Origin: Chryseobacterium sp. ISL-80
Lineage (GTDB): Bacteria; Bacillota; Bacilli; Bacillales; Cytobacillaceae
Assembly (NCBI GenBank): GCA_018613055.1
Contig: JAGGQZ010000007.1
Span: 48,565-112,564, forward strand
DNA: 64,000 nucleotides
Direction: 5' to 3'
Below the pieces are notes generated by a model that had not been told where the DNA came from, did no database searches, and saw only the letters and a program-made list of their open reading frames with translations. Shown here piece by piece: positions 17,405 to 27,223 of the stretch; the first letter of the stretch is position 1; every line of letters begins with the position of its first letter. Both the position numbers and the translations under genes were made by a program.

Positions 17405-19804
17405 TTATTCTTTTGTTACCAGGTAGGCTTTGTATTCTTTAACGCCTGCTTCTTCTACGTATACAGCCAGTACCCAGTCTCCATTAGGAAGTTCAATACC
17501 ATTTTGGACTGTGCCATCCCATTGGAATTCGTGGTATGGCACTGGAGCATTGGTGAATGAACCGATTGTGTCAACAAAGCCACCAATGGTGCCATTTGGA
17601 TTGAATGCATACAGATCATATTCTAGAACTTCTGCCCCGCCCGGCAAATAGGCACCAACATAATAACCATCTTCCGCTTTATCCATGTATGCACCGGTTA
17701 CACGAGGATAATCCGGCTCGCCGACAAACAGGATGGTCGGAACGTCAATGGTCTGTGTACCATCGTCAATTACGATTGTTCCTTCGTAATAGCCAGGATC
17801 TAATTTAGATGTATCAACTTGAACATTGAAGTTCACTTGCTGGGACTTGCCAGCGTTAACCTTTAAATTCTTACTAGTCATAACTTTAATGCCGTCAGGA
17901 TTTCCGGCAAATTCTACATCAAAGCTATAAGTCTTGCTTTTTCCTGAAAGGTTTTTGATTTCAAAGCTATTCCTTTCAACTTGCTTGCCGCTATCCTTCA
18001 CAAACTTGCCGAATGAATGGCTTCCAGGAGCGATAAGCGTCTTTGTATTCAAGGCATCAACAACACGGATACTACCTGCACCTTGCGTGTTATGGGCATA
18101 AACTTTGCCCGTAGCAGGGTCAATGACATCATCTGCTGTGTTCATCAATGCAGCCTTTACATCTTCGGTACTCCATTGAGGATGCTTTTCTAAAAGCAAT
18201 GCTGCAGCGCCTGCTACGTGAGGAGATGCCATGCTCGTGCCTTGCAATGCTGCATACCCATTGCCAGGGTAGGTACTTACGATATTCACGCCAGGAGCAG
18301 AAACATCCGGCTTGATCATCCATGTGAGTGTAACCGGACCGCGAGAAGAGAAGTCGGCCATTGTTTCGCCGATTTCCTTGTCGAACTCAATATTGAACGA
18401 TACTTTGTTATTCCCCGCTTCTAACTCATCGAGCAGCTTTTGACCGTCCGAAAGTTCTGTTTTGATGGTTGGTACCGCCATTCCCGGAACATCCGCATGC
18501 TCACCAGCAACATTATTGAAAATAATCGCACCTACAGCTCCAGCATTTTTGGCATTTTCCGCTTTGTCAACGAACGCAAATTCTCCGCGGCTGATCAACG
18601 CGATTTTTCCTTCAAGGTCCTTGCCTTCAAAGTCCTCTGGAGATCCAAGCCCTACATATACAAACTCATATTCTTTACCATTCAATGCAAGTAATTCTTC
18701 ATCTGATGGGAAACCCATTACTTTTGCTGTCGGATAATCGACACCTTCTGAGGTAGAGATTGCAGCAGTATATTGATTGAATGGCAGCTGTGTAGCCCCT
18801 ACTGAAATCGCCTCACGGGAAGTACCCGGAGATCCGACTGTCCAGTTGTTCGGACCTGCATTCCCGTTGGAAGTAACAGCTACTACACCCTCAGCCATTG
18901 CCCAATCCAGCGCAATGGAAGTCGCCCAGTCAGGGTTATTGAGTGAGTTTCCAAGAGACAGGTTCATGACGTCAGCCCCATCCTGAACAGCCATTTCAAT
19001 TCCTGCCACTACATCTTCTGTTGTACCGCCTTCCGCACCAAGAACGCGGTAGCCCAATAATTTCGAATCAGGAGCGACCCCCTTAATCGCACCATTCGCC
19101 GCTACTGTACCAGATACGTGAGTTCCGTGATATTGGCCCGTACCTTCCATTGGGTCATTGTCATCGTCAACGAAATCATGCCCTTTGTACTCACCAAAGG
19201 CATGCGCAAGATCAGGATGAGTATAATCAACACCAGTATCAATAACTGCTACTGTAACACCCTCTCCAGTAAAGCCTGCATTCCATGCATCGTTCGCACC
19301 AATAAATGGAGCGCTGTTCATCATGTTCGGACTGAATTCCTCAGCGGAAACTTCCTCTGCAGAGATTACTTCAGCAGTGTAATGAACATTCGGATAAACC
19401 GCCTTTACGCCAGGCAGCGCCATTAGTTTAATAATTTCATTTGCTGGTAGTTTCGCAGAAAATCCTGAAAATACATAGTCGTATTCCCGCTTCACTTCTG
19501 CCCCTTTCACCGAGTTCTTAAGTGCGCCAATAACTTTGTTTCTTTCCGTCCTCAGGCTCGCCTTGGTCTGCTTCTTTCCTTTATGCTTCGCTTCCACAAT
19601 CGATTCTGCTTTCAGTTCAACAATGACTGATGTCGGTCTTTTTGAGGAAAGCTCAATATCCCCGAACAATTCCGCTAACGGCAATTCAGTCAGTTTGGTC
19701 CTGGAAGCTGTTCCTTCATTTGCCGCTGCTCCAAAGCCAAATGTTGATAAAATTAAAACGAAAGCTACTAACGTGAGTAAAAACCTTGGAAAATACTTCT
19801 TCAT
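17405..19804 (-). CDS. vpr: Secreted subtilisin-family serine protease (Vpr-like)
   Basis: The 799 residues run in order: Sec signal peptide (1-28, ending GAAANE), I9 inhibitor propeptide (about 57-143), S8 catalytic domain with D189 (AVIDTG), H226 (YHGTHV), oxyanion N315 and S524 (QGTSMASPH), an inserted PA domain (about 375-470), and a C-terminal beta region (about 590-799) with Fn3-like repeats. This architecture and length match B. subtilis Vpr (about 806 aa), a minor extracellular protease. All catalytic residues are present. It is transcribed alone. Orthology to vpr rather than another PA-containing subtilase is probable, not proven. Confidence 0.85.
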   Translation of the reverse strand: MKKYFPRFLLTLVAFVLILSTFGFGAAANEGTASRTKLTELPLAELFGDIELSSKRPTSVIVELKAESIVEAKHKGKKQTKASLRTERNKVIGALKNSVKGAEVKREYDYVFSGFSAKLPANEIIKLMALPGVKAVYPNVHYTAEVISAEEVSAEEFSPNMMNSAPFIGANDAWNAGFTGEGVTVAVIDTGVDYTHPDLAHAFGEYKGHDFVDDDNDPMEGTGQYHGTHVSGTVAANGAIKGVAPDSKLLGYRVLGAEGGTTEDVVAGIEMAVQDGADVMNLSLGNSLNNPDWATSIALDWAMAEGVVAVTSNGNAGPNNWTVGSPGTSREAISVGATQLPFNQYTAAISTSEGVDYPTAKVMGFPSDEELLALNGKEYEFVYVGLGSPEDFEGKDLEGKIALISRGEFAFVDKAENAKNAGAVGAIIFNNVAGEHADVPGMAVPTIKTELSDGQKLLDELEAGNNKVSFNIEFDKEIGETMADFSSRGPVTLTWMIKPDVSAPGVNIVSTYPGNGYAALQGTSMASPHVAGAAALLLEKHPQWSTEDVKAALMNTADDVIDPATGKVYAHNTQGAGSIRVVDALNTKTLIAPGSHSFGKFVKDSGKQVERNSFEIKNLSGKSKTYSFDVEFAGNPDGIKVMTSKNLKVNAGKSQQVNFNVQVDTSKLDPGYYEGTIVIDDGTQTIDVPTILFVGEPDYPRVTGAYMDKAEDGYYVGAYLPGGAEVLEYDLYAFNPNGTIGGFVDTIGSFTNAPVPYHEFQWDGTVQNGIELPNGDWVLAVYVEEAGVKEYKAYLVTKE

Positions 19805-20213
19805 TCCTTAGCGTCATCCTCTCGAATTTTAATAATATAAATCCTCACTCCTTTGTCTTATTCGGCACCTCCTTTAGTAAAAAGAGTGAGTAAGTATCTA
19901 AAAATCCCCTACCTATTACTAATTAACTAATCTCTCAACATTACCTTCATCTAGTTATCCAAAAATTCTGATTAATTACGCCAAATTAATGAACACGAAC
20001 GCACACAATAATTTAGAAATAGACAAAACGAGATTATTTTCTTAAAGATTCATCAAAAACCGATTCTCCAACTAACATTACTTGTCTGGACACTCTTTCC
20101 AATTTCACTATTGTCTGTTTCAGTTAACAGGTGTAGTTTATAATTAAGTGCATTTTCTTCATTCTTATATGAGTTATGAGAGAAACAATTTAATAAAAAG
20201 GGCGGTACATAAA
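19805..20213. other. Divergent promoter region of the Vpr-like and symporter genes
   Basis: The region is AT-rich and separates two divergent genes. A GAGAGGATG ribosome site precedes the protease. One TTATCCAAA at about 19956, a near-match to a DnaA box, is isolated and I give it no weight. No open frame here has a credible ribosome site and no RNA was found. Confidence 0.5.
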
Positions 20214-21446
20214 GTGAATCTATGGAATTCATACAAAAATTCATCATTTATTTTAAAAATGACCATCGGCTTTGTTCTGGGGATTTTGGCTGGTGTTTTG
20301 CTGGGGGCGGATGCGGAGGCCTTGAAGCCTTTTGGCACGCTGTTGATCAAGCTGCTTAGTCTGATCGCCACTCCGGTTGTGTTCCTGACCGTAGTGCTGG
20401 CAGTCAATCAAATGAACCCTGCACAGCTTGGCAGGACCGGAGGGAAATTGATTCTGTATTATGGGGCGACAACGGCTGCAGCGGTGTTGATTGGTCTGGG
20501 TCTTGCGTTATGGATCAATCCCGGGAAGTCGCTGACACTCCCGACTACAACCGTAGAGAAGCCTGCGACACCTTCCATATCTGATGTCATTTTCAGCATT
20601 GTCCCGGATAATTTCTTTTCGGCTTTCACATCGGGGAACTTAATGGCGATTATGTTTCTGGCGATCATCATCGGCTTCACGATTTCAGGCATGAGGTTTT
20701 CCGACGAGGAAAAAATCGAGCAATACGGGACGCAGCTGCAAACTTTCCTTGAAGCAGCCAATGAGCTGTTCTTCAGGATTTTGAAGGGAATCCTTCTTTA
20801 CGCACCAATCGGTATTTTTGCGATCAGCGCATCCACTTTTGGCACCCAGGGGTGGGACACCTTAACGTCACTTCTCGAATTTACAGCTGTATTTTATATA
20901 GGAATCATCATCCTCTGGGTTTTCGTGTACAGTGGCACACTCAAACTGTTCAGAATCCCGGTCAGGAGCTTTTTCGCGAATACAAAGGATGCCTATACAA
21001 CAGCTTTCTTTACTTCAAGCAGCATCGCTTCCCTGCCGGTGGCAATCGAAAGTGCGAAAAAGGCTGGCATTTCCGAGAAGATGGTTAATTTCAGTTTGCC
21101 GCTGGGCGCGGTGTTCAACTCTGATGGCGGAGCGCTAAGGATGGGCGCATCGATTGTTTTTGCCGCCAATGTGACTGGTGCCAATTTCACACTGATAGAT
21201 TTTGTTACCATCATCCTTGTTGGTACATTGCTTTCAATCGGAACAGCAGGCATTCCTGCCGCTGGGCTTGTTACCCTGTCTGTGGTACTGACGATGTTCG
21301 ATCTGCCGCTTGAAGTTGTTGCCCTGATCGCGGGCGTCGATGCAATCATCGGCATGGCCGGCACAGCTTCAAATGTCGTCGGGGACGTGGTAGGTGCAGC
21401 TGTAGTTGACCAATCTGAAAAGAAAGCAGAATTGGCTCGATCCTAG
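20214..21446 (+). CDS. Dicarboxylate/amino acid:cation symporter (DAACS/SLC1 family)
   Basis: This roughly 410-residue protein has eight transmembrane helices and two re-entrant loops. Signature motifs are the serine-rich hairpin TSSSIASLP (HP1), NSDGGALRMG (helix 7, normally NMDGTALY), GIPAAG (HP2) and DAIIGMAGTASNVVGD (helix 8). These mark sodium- or proton-coupled glutamate/aspartate, C4-dicarboxylate or cystine carriers. The variant NSDGGALRM in helix 7 makes the ligand uncertain. A GTG at 20214 is preferred over upstream ATGs because AAGGGCGG precedes it by 8 nt and it leaves a normal-length N-terminus. Confidence 0.85.
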   Translation: MNLWNSYKNSSFILKMTIGFVLGILAGVLLGADAEALKPFGTLLIKLLSLIATPVVFLTVVLAVNQMNPAQLGRTGGKLILYYGATTAAAVLIGLGLALWINPGKSLTLPTTTVEKPATPSISDVIFSIVPDNFFSAFTSGNLMAIMFLAIIIGFTISGMRFSDEEKIEQYGTQLQTFLEAANELFFRILKGILLYAPIGIFAISASTFGTQGWDTLTSLLEFTAVFYIGIIILWVFVYSGTLKLFRIPVRSFFANTKDAYTTAFFTSSSIASLPVAIESAKKAGISEKMVNFSLPLGAVFNSDGGALRMGASIVFAANVTGANFTLIDFVTIILVGTLLSIGTAGIPAAGLVTLSVVLTMFDLPLEVVALIAGVDAIIGMAGTASNVVGDVVGAAVVDQSEKKAELARS

Positions 21447-21461
21447 CAAACATCGTAAACA

Positions 21462-21500
21462 ACTAGAAAACCGCATCAAATAGGATGCGGTTTTTCTATT
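21462..21500. terminator. Bidirectional terminator between the symporter and the reductase gene
   Basis: The hairpin AAAACCGCATC / GATGCGGTTTT with an AAATAG loop carries T-runs in both directions and lies between converging stops. Confidence 0.88.
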
Positions 21501-21502
21501 TT

Positions 21503-22462
21503 CTATAAATCTAATACTAAATGCCCTTCCCCCCGGGAAACACAGCATAGCATCGTTTGATTGGCATTCTGCTGTTCTTCTGTCAGGAAGGAATCGAAAT
21601 GGGCGACTTCTCCCTCTGCCACTTTCACTTCGCAAGTCCCACAGCCGCCAACCCTGCAGGAATAAGGCAGATTTATCCCATTTTCACGGATTACATCCAG
21701 CAATGAACGATCCTTTGGAATTTCCAGCTCCATCCCGCTATTTTTCAGAGTCACGGTAAATGGCTTAGCCTCTCTATTCTGTGGTGGAGCAAATCGCTCG
21801 AAATGGATATTGAAAGAAGGATATCCATAGCTTTTTGCCGCTTTAGTGAATTCTTCAATCATGTTTTCAGGTCCGCAAAAATAAACATGGGTTCCGATTC
21901 GGTGATCTTGAAGAGAAACTGGAGACAATCTGTTCGAATTCTCATCCTTTGAAAAATAAAAATGGCATTGTTCTGGATATCGTTCCCTTAACACATTGAA
22001 AAAAGCGCATTGTTCCTTTGTTTTCGCTCCATAATGCAGCTCGAACGATTGATTCTTTTCCGCAAGTTCCGCCATCATCGATAAAAAAGGTGTGATCCCA
22101 ATGCCGGCTGCATAAAAAACATGGTGCTTAGCCTGAAAACTCATTGGAAAATGGTTTTTCGGATAGCTGATATTAACGATATTCCCTTCGCTGACATTAT
22201 GATGCCAGTAAGCGGAGCCGCCATTTGATGGCTCGGCCAAACGTACGGCGATCTCCATGACACCTGGCTCTGAAAGGTTAAAAACTGAATAATGTCTTTC
22301 CGTATTTCTTGAAGATTGCTCCAAATAAGTGATAATGTGGGAACCGCCGCCAAATGGCGGGAGCTTGCCGCCGTCAACTGCCTCCAGCGTGAACCTTTTA
22401 ATGGTTTCCGTTTCTATTTTTATCGATTTCACTCGCACTTCAATTGTATTGCCCTGCTGCAA
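21503..22462 (-). CDS. Phthalate-dioxygenase-reductase-type flavoprotein with 2Fe-2S domain (electron donor of the N-demethylase operon)
   Basis: The 319 residues contain an FR-type flavin domain with RHYSVFN (about residue 55), an NAD(P)-binding domain (about 105-220, AAGIGITPFLSM and FCGPENM), and a C-terminal plant-type 2Fe-2S domain with CRVGGCGTC (three cysteines) and a later CCVSRG. This is the class IA reductase order of phthalate dioxygenase and vanillate demethylase reductases. It is third in an operon behind a DUF3445 heme protein and a DmmA-like protein, so it probably passes NAD(P)H electrons to that oxygenase. The start is TTG with GGGGGGCTG upstream. Confidence 0.87.
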   Translation of the reverse strand: MQQGNTIEVRVKSIKIETETIKRFTLEAVDGGKLPPFGGGSHIITYLEQSSRNTERHYSVFNLSEPGVMEIAVRLAEPSNGGSAYWHHNVSEGNIVNISYPKNHFPMSFQAKHHVFYAAGIGITPFLSMMAELAEKNQSFELHYGAKTKEQCAFFNVLRERYPEQCHFYFSKDENSNRLSPVSLQDHRIGTHVYFCGPENMIEEFTKAAKSYGYPSFNIHFERFAPPQNREAKPFTVTLKNSGMELEIPKDRSLLDVIRENGINLPYSCRVGGCGTCEVKVAEGEVAHFDSFLTEEQQNANQTMLCCVSRGEGHLVLDL

Positions 22463-22478
22463 TTTCAGCCCCCCTGTC

Positions 22479-22934
22479 TCATTTGATCGTTACATAACCC
22501 AGGTAAGCATCCAAACGGCGGGAATAATGATCCGAAACCTCGAGTTCCTGCCCGCAAAGCCTGCATATAACAAACTTGTTTTCCCCGGCTTCATTCTCGC
22601 CATGACAAGTACAGCATATTAATTTTTTCGGTAAAAAACCCCTCATCGCAGTCTGGATTTCCTGTTCGGAAAAGCCTGCTCCAAATGCCAGCTCCTTGAC
22701 CATTTTTATAAATTCCGCCGAACCAGATATGTATAGATAGGTCCCCATTTTTTGCGTGCTGAACCAGTTTTTCAGCATGGATTCCTGTCCTTCTGTGAAA
22801 ATATGAAAATCAAAAGGGATTTTTTCAGACAATGCTCTTTGTAAAAGATCATAAAAATCCCCGGCACCTTCCGAATCAGTACAAAACAAGAACTTTCTTT
22901 TCCCACTCACTATTTTAAAGCTGCTTCCACTCAT
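22479..22934 (-). CDS. DmmA-like subunit of a heme-dependent N-demethylase (dimethylamine monooxygenase-like)
   Basis: This 151-residue protein has an N-terminal alpha/beta part (about 10-95) resembling a flavoprotein-reductase nucleotide domain. A cysteine-rich C-terminus follows, with C107, C108, C110, C124 and C127 and then SDHYSRRLDAYLGY. A CxC/CxxC cluster followed by DHYSRRL is what I associate with the DmmA subunit of dimethylamine monooxygenase. It probably carries an Fe-S or zinc centre between reductase and heme subunit. Its ATG overlaps the stop of the DUF3445 gene (4-nt overlap), indicating translational coupling. Confidence 0.75.
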   Translation of the reverse strand: MSGSSFKIVSGKRKFLFCTDSEGAGDFYDLLQRALSEKIPFDFHIFTEGQESMLKNWFSTQKMGTYLYISGSAEFIKMVKELAFGAGFSEQEIQTAMRGFLPKKLICCTCHGENEAGENKFVICRLCGQELEVSDHYSRRLDAYLGYVTIK

Positions 22935-23881
22935 CTCTTTTTCAATTCCTCCTCCAGATATTCAAGGACTGCATTCCTGTACATGGAAATGCCTTTATAT
23001 TCTGCGATGAATTCAGGAAGCTCTTTGAGGATCGCCGAAAATTGCTTCAGCCAAGGTGTATACTGGATGAACGATTTAAGCGGCAGCATATGTGTATGGA
23101 TGGTAAATAAAATCCCATTGCTTTTGGGCAGCCGGAAAAGTTTCTGTACCTCTACCCTCAGGTGGACAAGTTCACCTGCATTTTCTTTCGTCACTTTTTT
23201 TCGTGCCTTGCCCCATTCGGCGAATGTCTCAAGTGAGGTATCCAGACGATTCCCTGCCATAAGCGACCAATTTTTTCGCCACCATGGACTGCCAGCCTCG
23301 ATTCTCATTAAAAACTGGAGAATGCGCTCATCAAGTGAACCAGACTTGAACCCGGGGATTGGCGTATGGATTTCTTTGAAGGACATTCCAGCGTCAAAAT
23401 ACAACGACCAATTGGCCGGAAAGCAGAGCTGCCCTGCATCCAGGAATAAATCCCCGTCCCGCTGCATCATCAAAATCAAATCTTCCTGGACATGCCGGCC
23501 GACAAAATCCAGCGGCTCAACGTCAAGTGTTGCCTGGTTCCCAAATGTGAAGGAATGATTCTCACCTGTTAGATGGTTAGTGAAAATCCAATGATCATTA
23601 TTTGTTACAAGCTGGTAGTTCTCAGGATAGAAACTGGCCAGCTGGTGCAGGACTAAATCCAGCACTTCCCACTGGGCATCCATTGTATGAGACATGGAGT
23701 GGTAACAGCATTCGGGGTTATTTGTCAGCAATTCTCTCTTCAGGTTGATTTCCTCTAAATAAGATTCCGTCACTTCGATGGCAATTGGTGGATTTAATGG
23801 TACTGCATTGTTAGAATATCTATATACATCCTGTTCACCAAAAGGATAAGGAAATGTGTGCCTATTCTCAATAGAGACCAT
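22931..23881 (-). CDS. DUF3445 heme-dependent oxidative N-demethylase, catalytic subunit
   Basis: This 316-residue soluble protein has the DUF3445 hallmark blocks: QEDLILMMQRDG followed by LCFPANWSLYFDAGMSF, then the IHTPIPGF stretch, WWRKNWSL, and LVHLRVEVQKLFRLPKSN. The family includes the heme subunit of heme-dependent oxidative N-demethylase and dimethylamine monooxygenase, which remove methyl groups from secondary amines as formaldehyde. With the DmmA-like and reductase genes it makes a three-gene operon. A separate fourth subunit described in Proteobacteria is not seen. The start has a strong AAAGGAGGAA. The substrate is inferred only. Confidence 0.82.
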   Translation of the reverse strand: MVSIENRHTFPYPFGEQDVYRYSNNAVPLNPPIAIEVTESYLEEINLKRELLTNNPECCYHSMSHTMDAQWEVLDLVLHQLASFYPENYQLVTNNDHWIFTNHLTGENHSFTFGNQATLDVEPLDFVGRHVQEDLILMMQRDGDLFLDAGQLCFPANWSLYFDAGMSFKEIHTPIPGFKSGSLDERILQFLMRIEAGSPWWRKNWSLMAGNRLDTSLETFAEWGKARKKVTKENAGELVHLRVEVQKLFRLPKSNGILFTIHTHMLPLKSFIQYTPWLKQFSAILKELPEFIAEYKGISMYRNAVLEYLEEELKKR

Positions 23882-24046
23882 CCAATTCCTCCTTTTCAGA
23901 ATTTTTCATCTAATTATTACTATACCGAAGTTTACTGAAGAATTCATTAACCGAGGAAAAGTTGGACATGCTTATATGGTGCAAACGGTATAAATCCGTC
24001 TTTTATTTGAAATAATTATTAAGAACGAAAAGCCGGGGTTTATCAC

Positions 24047-24100
24047 TTGACACTTATTAAGTTTTATATAATAATCGTTACTGTATTAGAATTATTCTAG
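24047..24100 (+). promoter_or_regulatory. ahpC promoter with PerR/Fur-like box
   Basis: A TTGACA at 24047-24052 is followed about 16 bp later by the TAATAA region. A near-perfect 7-1-7 palindrome TTAGAATTATTCTAG lies at 24086-24100, close to the PerR box consensus TTATAATNATTATAA. PerR control of ahpCF by peroxide is established in B. subtilis; applying it here is an inference. Confidence 0.6.
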
Positions 24101-24177
24101 TTTACCGAATAGTTAACTGAATCGCTCAGTGAAACTATTTAAAAAATAATTCAACCATTTTAAGGAGGAAATCAATC

Positions 24178-24741
24178 ATGGCATTAATCGGTACTCAAGT
24201 TTTACCATTCACAGCAAACGCATTCCACAACGGAGAATTCATCACTGTTTCTGAAGAGAACTTCAAAGGCAAGTGGAGCGTAGTCGTATTCTATCCAGCA
24301 GACTTCACATTCGTATGCCCAACTGAGCTTGAAGACATGCAAAACCAATATGCAACACTAAAAGAAATGGGAGCAGAAGTATACTCTGTATCAACTGATA
24401 CTCACTTCACTCACAAAGCATGGCATGACCACTCAGAAGCAATCGGCAAAATCGAGTACATCATGATCGGCGACCCTTCTCAGAAGATCTCTCGCAACTT
24501 CGATGTATTGAATGAAGAAGATGGTCTTGCAGAGCGCGGAACTTTCATCATCGATCCAGACGGCGTTATCCAGACTGTTGAAATCAACGCAAGCGGAATC
24601 GGCCGTGACGCTAGCCAGGTAGTAAACAAGCTGAAAGCAGCACAATATGTACGCAACAACCCAGGCGAAGTTTGCCCTGCTAAATGGAAAGAAGGCGGCG
24701 AAACTCTTAAGCCAAGCCTTGATCTTGTAGGAAAGATTTAA
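24178..24741 (+). CDS. ahpC: Alkyl hydroperoxide reductase subunit C (2-Cys peroxiredoxin)
   Basis: This 187-residue AhpC-type typical 2-Cys peroxiredoxin has the peroxidatic cysteine in FTFVCPTEL (C47) and the resolving cysteine in GEVCPAKW near the C-terminus. It reduces hydrogen peroxide and organic hydroperoxides using electrons from AhpF. TAAGGAGG precedes the ATG. It is followed by ahpF after 12 nt in the same operon. Codon use is strongly biased, as expected for an abundant protein. Confidence 0.97.
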   Translation: MALIGTQVLPFTANAFHNGEFITVSEENFKGKWSVVVFYPADFTFVCPTELEDMQNQYATLKEMGAEVYSVSTDTHFTHKAWHDHSEAIGKIEYIMIGDPSQKISRNFDVLNEEDGLAERGTFIIDPDGVIQTVEINASGIGRDASQVVNKLKAAQYVRNNPGEVCPAKWKEGGETLKPSLDLVGKI

Positions 24742-24753
24742 GGAGTAACCTCC

Positions 24754-26283
24754 ATGTTATTAGATGCAGAAATTAAAGCACAATTAGCCCAATATCTTCA
24801 AATGATGGAGGGCGATGTGCTGCTTAAAGTTAGCGCAGGATCGGATGATGTATCACGAGACATGCTGGCTTTAGTTGATGAATTGGCAACAATGTCATCC
24901 CACATTAAAGTGGAGCATGCAGAATTAAACAGAACACCCAGCTTTAGTGTCAACCGTGTTGGCGAAGACACCGGAGTGACTTTCGCAGGCATCCCTTTAG
25001 GACATGAATTCACTTCATTAGTCCTTGCCCTGCTCCAGGTCAGCGGCAGAGCGCCAAAGGTAGACCAGGCAGTCATTGACCAGATTAAAGCGATTAAAGA
25101 CGAATATCGTTTTGAGACATATGTCAGCCTTAGCTGCCATAACTGCCCTGATGTGGTACAAGCCTTGAATGTGATGAGCACTTTAAATCCTGGCATTTCA
25201 CATACCATGATTGATGGTGCAGCGTACAAGGAAGAAGTTGAAAGCAAGGATATCATGGCCGTGCCAACGGTATTCCTGAATGGTGAGCCATTCGGAAGCG
25301 GACGTATGTCCCTTGAAGAAATCCTTGCAAAATTGGGTTCAGGTCCCGATGCTTCCGAGCTGGCTGACAAGGACCCTTACGATGTCCTTGTTGTTGGCGG
25401 CGGACCAGCTGGTTCCAGTGCAGCCATCTATGCAGCGCGTAAAGGCATCCGTACAGGAATCGTTGCTGAGCGTTTCGGTGGTCAGGTAATGGATACTTTA
25501 GGCATCGAGAACTTCATCAGTGTCAAGCACACTGAAGGCCCTAAGCTTGTTGCCAGCCTTGAAGAGCATGTGAAAGAGTATGGCGTCGATATCATGAACC
25601 TTCAGCGTGCGACACGCCTGGAGAAGAAAGATCTGATCGAGCTAGAACTTGAAAATGGTGCAGTCCTTAAGAGTAAAACTGTCATCATTTCGACTGGTGC
25701 CCGCTGGCGTAATGTCAACGTACCAGGAGAAGCTGAATTCAAGAACAAAGGCGTTGCCTACTGCCCTCACTGTGATGGACCATTGTTTGAAGGAAAAGAT
25801 GTAGCTGTCATCGGCGGAGGAAACTCTGGCGTTGAAGCAGCAATCGACCTTGCAGGTATCGTAAAACATGTAACAGTAATTGAGTTCAATCCTGAACTCA
25901 AAGCTGATGCTGTTCTACAAGACCGCCTGCACAGCCTTCCGAACGTCACAGTTGTGACGAACGCACAGACAAGCGAAATTACCGGAACTGACAAAGTGAA
26001 CGGTATTACGTACATTGACCGTGCATCTGGCGAAGAACACCATGTTGAATTACAAGGTGTATTCGTCCAGATCGGCCTCGTACCAAACACAGAATGGCTC
26101 GGTGACACGCTTGAACGCACTCGCTTCGGTGAGATCGTCGTAGACAAGCACGGTGCCACAGACCTGCCTGGCGTCTTCGCTGCAGGCGACTGCACAGACA
26201 GTGCATACAAACAAATCATCATTTCAATGGGATCAGGTGCAACCGCAGCATTGGGTGCGTTTGATTACATGATTCGTAACTAA
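24754..26283 (+). CDS. ahpF: Alkyl hydroperoxide reductase subunit F (NADH:peroxiredoxin reductase)
   Basis: The 509 residues comprise an N-terminal double thioredoxin-like domain (1-200) with the redox pair in [10 protein letters not shown], an FAD domain ([14 protein letters not shown], near 211), an NADH domain ([15 protein letters not shown], near 350) and the thioredoxin-reductase-type active site CPHCDG. Electrons flow from NADH through FAD and both disulfides to AhpC. All four redox cysteines are present. It is co-transcribed with ahpC. Confidence 0.97.
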   Translation: MLLDAEIKAQLAQYLQMMEGDVLLKVSAGSDDVSRDMLALVDELATMSSHIKVEHAELNRTPSFSVNRVGEDTGVTFAGIPLGHEFTSLVLALLQVSGRAPKVDQAVIDQIKAIKDEYRFETYVSLSCHNCPDVVQALNVMSTLNPGISHTMIDGAAYKEEVESKDIMAVPTVFLNGEPFGSGRMSLEEILAKLGSGPDASELADKDPYDVLVVGGGPAGSSAAIYAARKGIRTGIVAERFGGQVMDTLGIENFISVKHTEGPKLVASLEEHVKEYGVDIMNLQRATRLEKKDLIELELENGAVLKSKTVIISTGARWRNVNVPGEAEFKNKGVAYCPHCDGPLFEGKDVAVIGGGNSGVEAAIDLAGIVKHVTVIEFNPELKADAVLQDRLHSLPNVTVVTNAQTSEITGTDKVNGITYIDRASGEEHHVELQGVFVQIGLVPNTEWLGDTLERTRFGEIVVDKHGATDLPGVFAAGDCTDSAYKQIIISMGSGATAALGAFDYMIRN

Positions 26284-26291
26284 TAGGGAAG

Positions 26292-26330
26292 CCGCTTTAC
26301 TGCCTGGATTGGCAGTGGAGCGGTTTTTTT
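26292..26330 (+). terminator. ahpCF terminator
   Basis: The stem CCGCTTTACTGCC / GGCAGTGGAGCGG is followed by seven T, 10 bp after the ahpF stop. Confidence 0.93.
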
Positions 26331-26337
26331 GTGGACT

Positions 26338-27111
26338 GATGACAGCTTTGGTCAATTTTTAAGCACAGTGGTCAAAATAACGATGGTTTCTTGACAACTT
26401 TCCACTCTTCAATCCCAAACCTGTCAAAATAACGATGGTTTCTTGACAGCTTTTCGCTCTCTACCTTCAAACCTGTCAAAATAACGATGGTTTCTTGACA
26501 ACTTTCCACTCTTCAATCCCAAACCTGTCAAAATAACGATGGTTTCTTGACAGCTTTTCGCTCTCTACTTCCAAACCTGTCAAAATAACGGTGGTTTCTT
26601 GACAGCTTTTCACTCTCTACCTTCAAACCTGTCAAAATAACGGTGGTTTCTTGACAGCTTTACCTCCTACACCTCCTAACCTGTCAAAATAACGATGGTT
26701 TCTTGACAGCTTTACCTCCTACACCTCCTAACCTGTCAAAATAACGATGGTTTCTTGACAGTTTTTCGCTCTCTACCTTCAAACCTGTCAAAATAACGGT
26801 GGTTTCTTGACAACTTTCCACTCTTCGCCTCCAAACCTGTCAAAATAACGGCTGATTCTTGACAGCTTTACCTCCTGCACCTCCAAACCTGTCAAAATAA
26901 CGACGGATTCTTGACAGCTTTACCTCCTACACCTTCAAACCTGTCAAAATAACGATGGTTTCTTGACAGCTTTTCGCTCTCTACCTCCAAACCTGTCAAA
27001 ATAACGATGGATTCTTGACAGCTTTACACTCCTCTCTTTCAAACCTGTCAAAATAACGGCTGATTCTTGACAGCTTTACCTCCTGCACCTCCTAACCTGT
27101 CAAAATACCAA
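26338..27111. repeat. Tandem palindrome array 2, exact 52-bp period (14 full copies plus one degenerate)
   Basis: CTGTCAAAATA starts at 26421, 26473, 26525, 26577, 26629, 26681, 26733, 26785, 26837, 26889, 26941, 26993, 27045 and 27097, exactly 52 bp apart. A decayed copy lies at 26369. Each unit pairs CTGTCAA with TTGACAG (29 bp outer span, about 15-bp gap filled by AATAACGATGGTTTC variants), then a 23-bp linker in three or four recurring versions. Arm sequence and period match array 1. It fills the space between the converging ahpF and mqo genes. Function unknown. Confidence 0.95.
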
Positions 27112-27172
27112 AATCAAAATCTCCACTTATCAGCCCGATCCCAAGCGAATGCCTAATTAATCTCCTGACCAA

Positions 27173-27210
27173 CAAAAAAACCTTCAATCCCATCCCGGAT
27201 CGAAGGTTTT
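27173..27210 (-). terminator. mqo terminator
   Basis: The stem AAAACCTTC / GAAGGTTTT is followed on the minus strand by seven T. It lies just beyond array 2 and 14 bp from the mqo stop. Confidence 0.85.
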
Positions 27211-27223
27211 AATCTAATATATA

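Noticed and set aside
19805-20213. DnaA-box cluster upstream of the Vpr-like gene
   Set aside because: I recall vpr as a DnaA-bound locus in B. subtilis, but here only one imperfect TTATCCAAA is found.
26338-27111. CRISPR array
   Set aside because: Units are uniform 52-bp repeats with similar linkers recurring several times, not short repeats separated by unique spacers, and no cas gene is present. The same holds for the arrays at 1-550 and 59398-59785.
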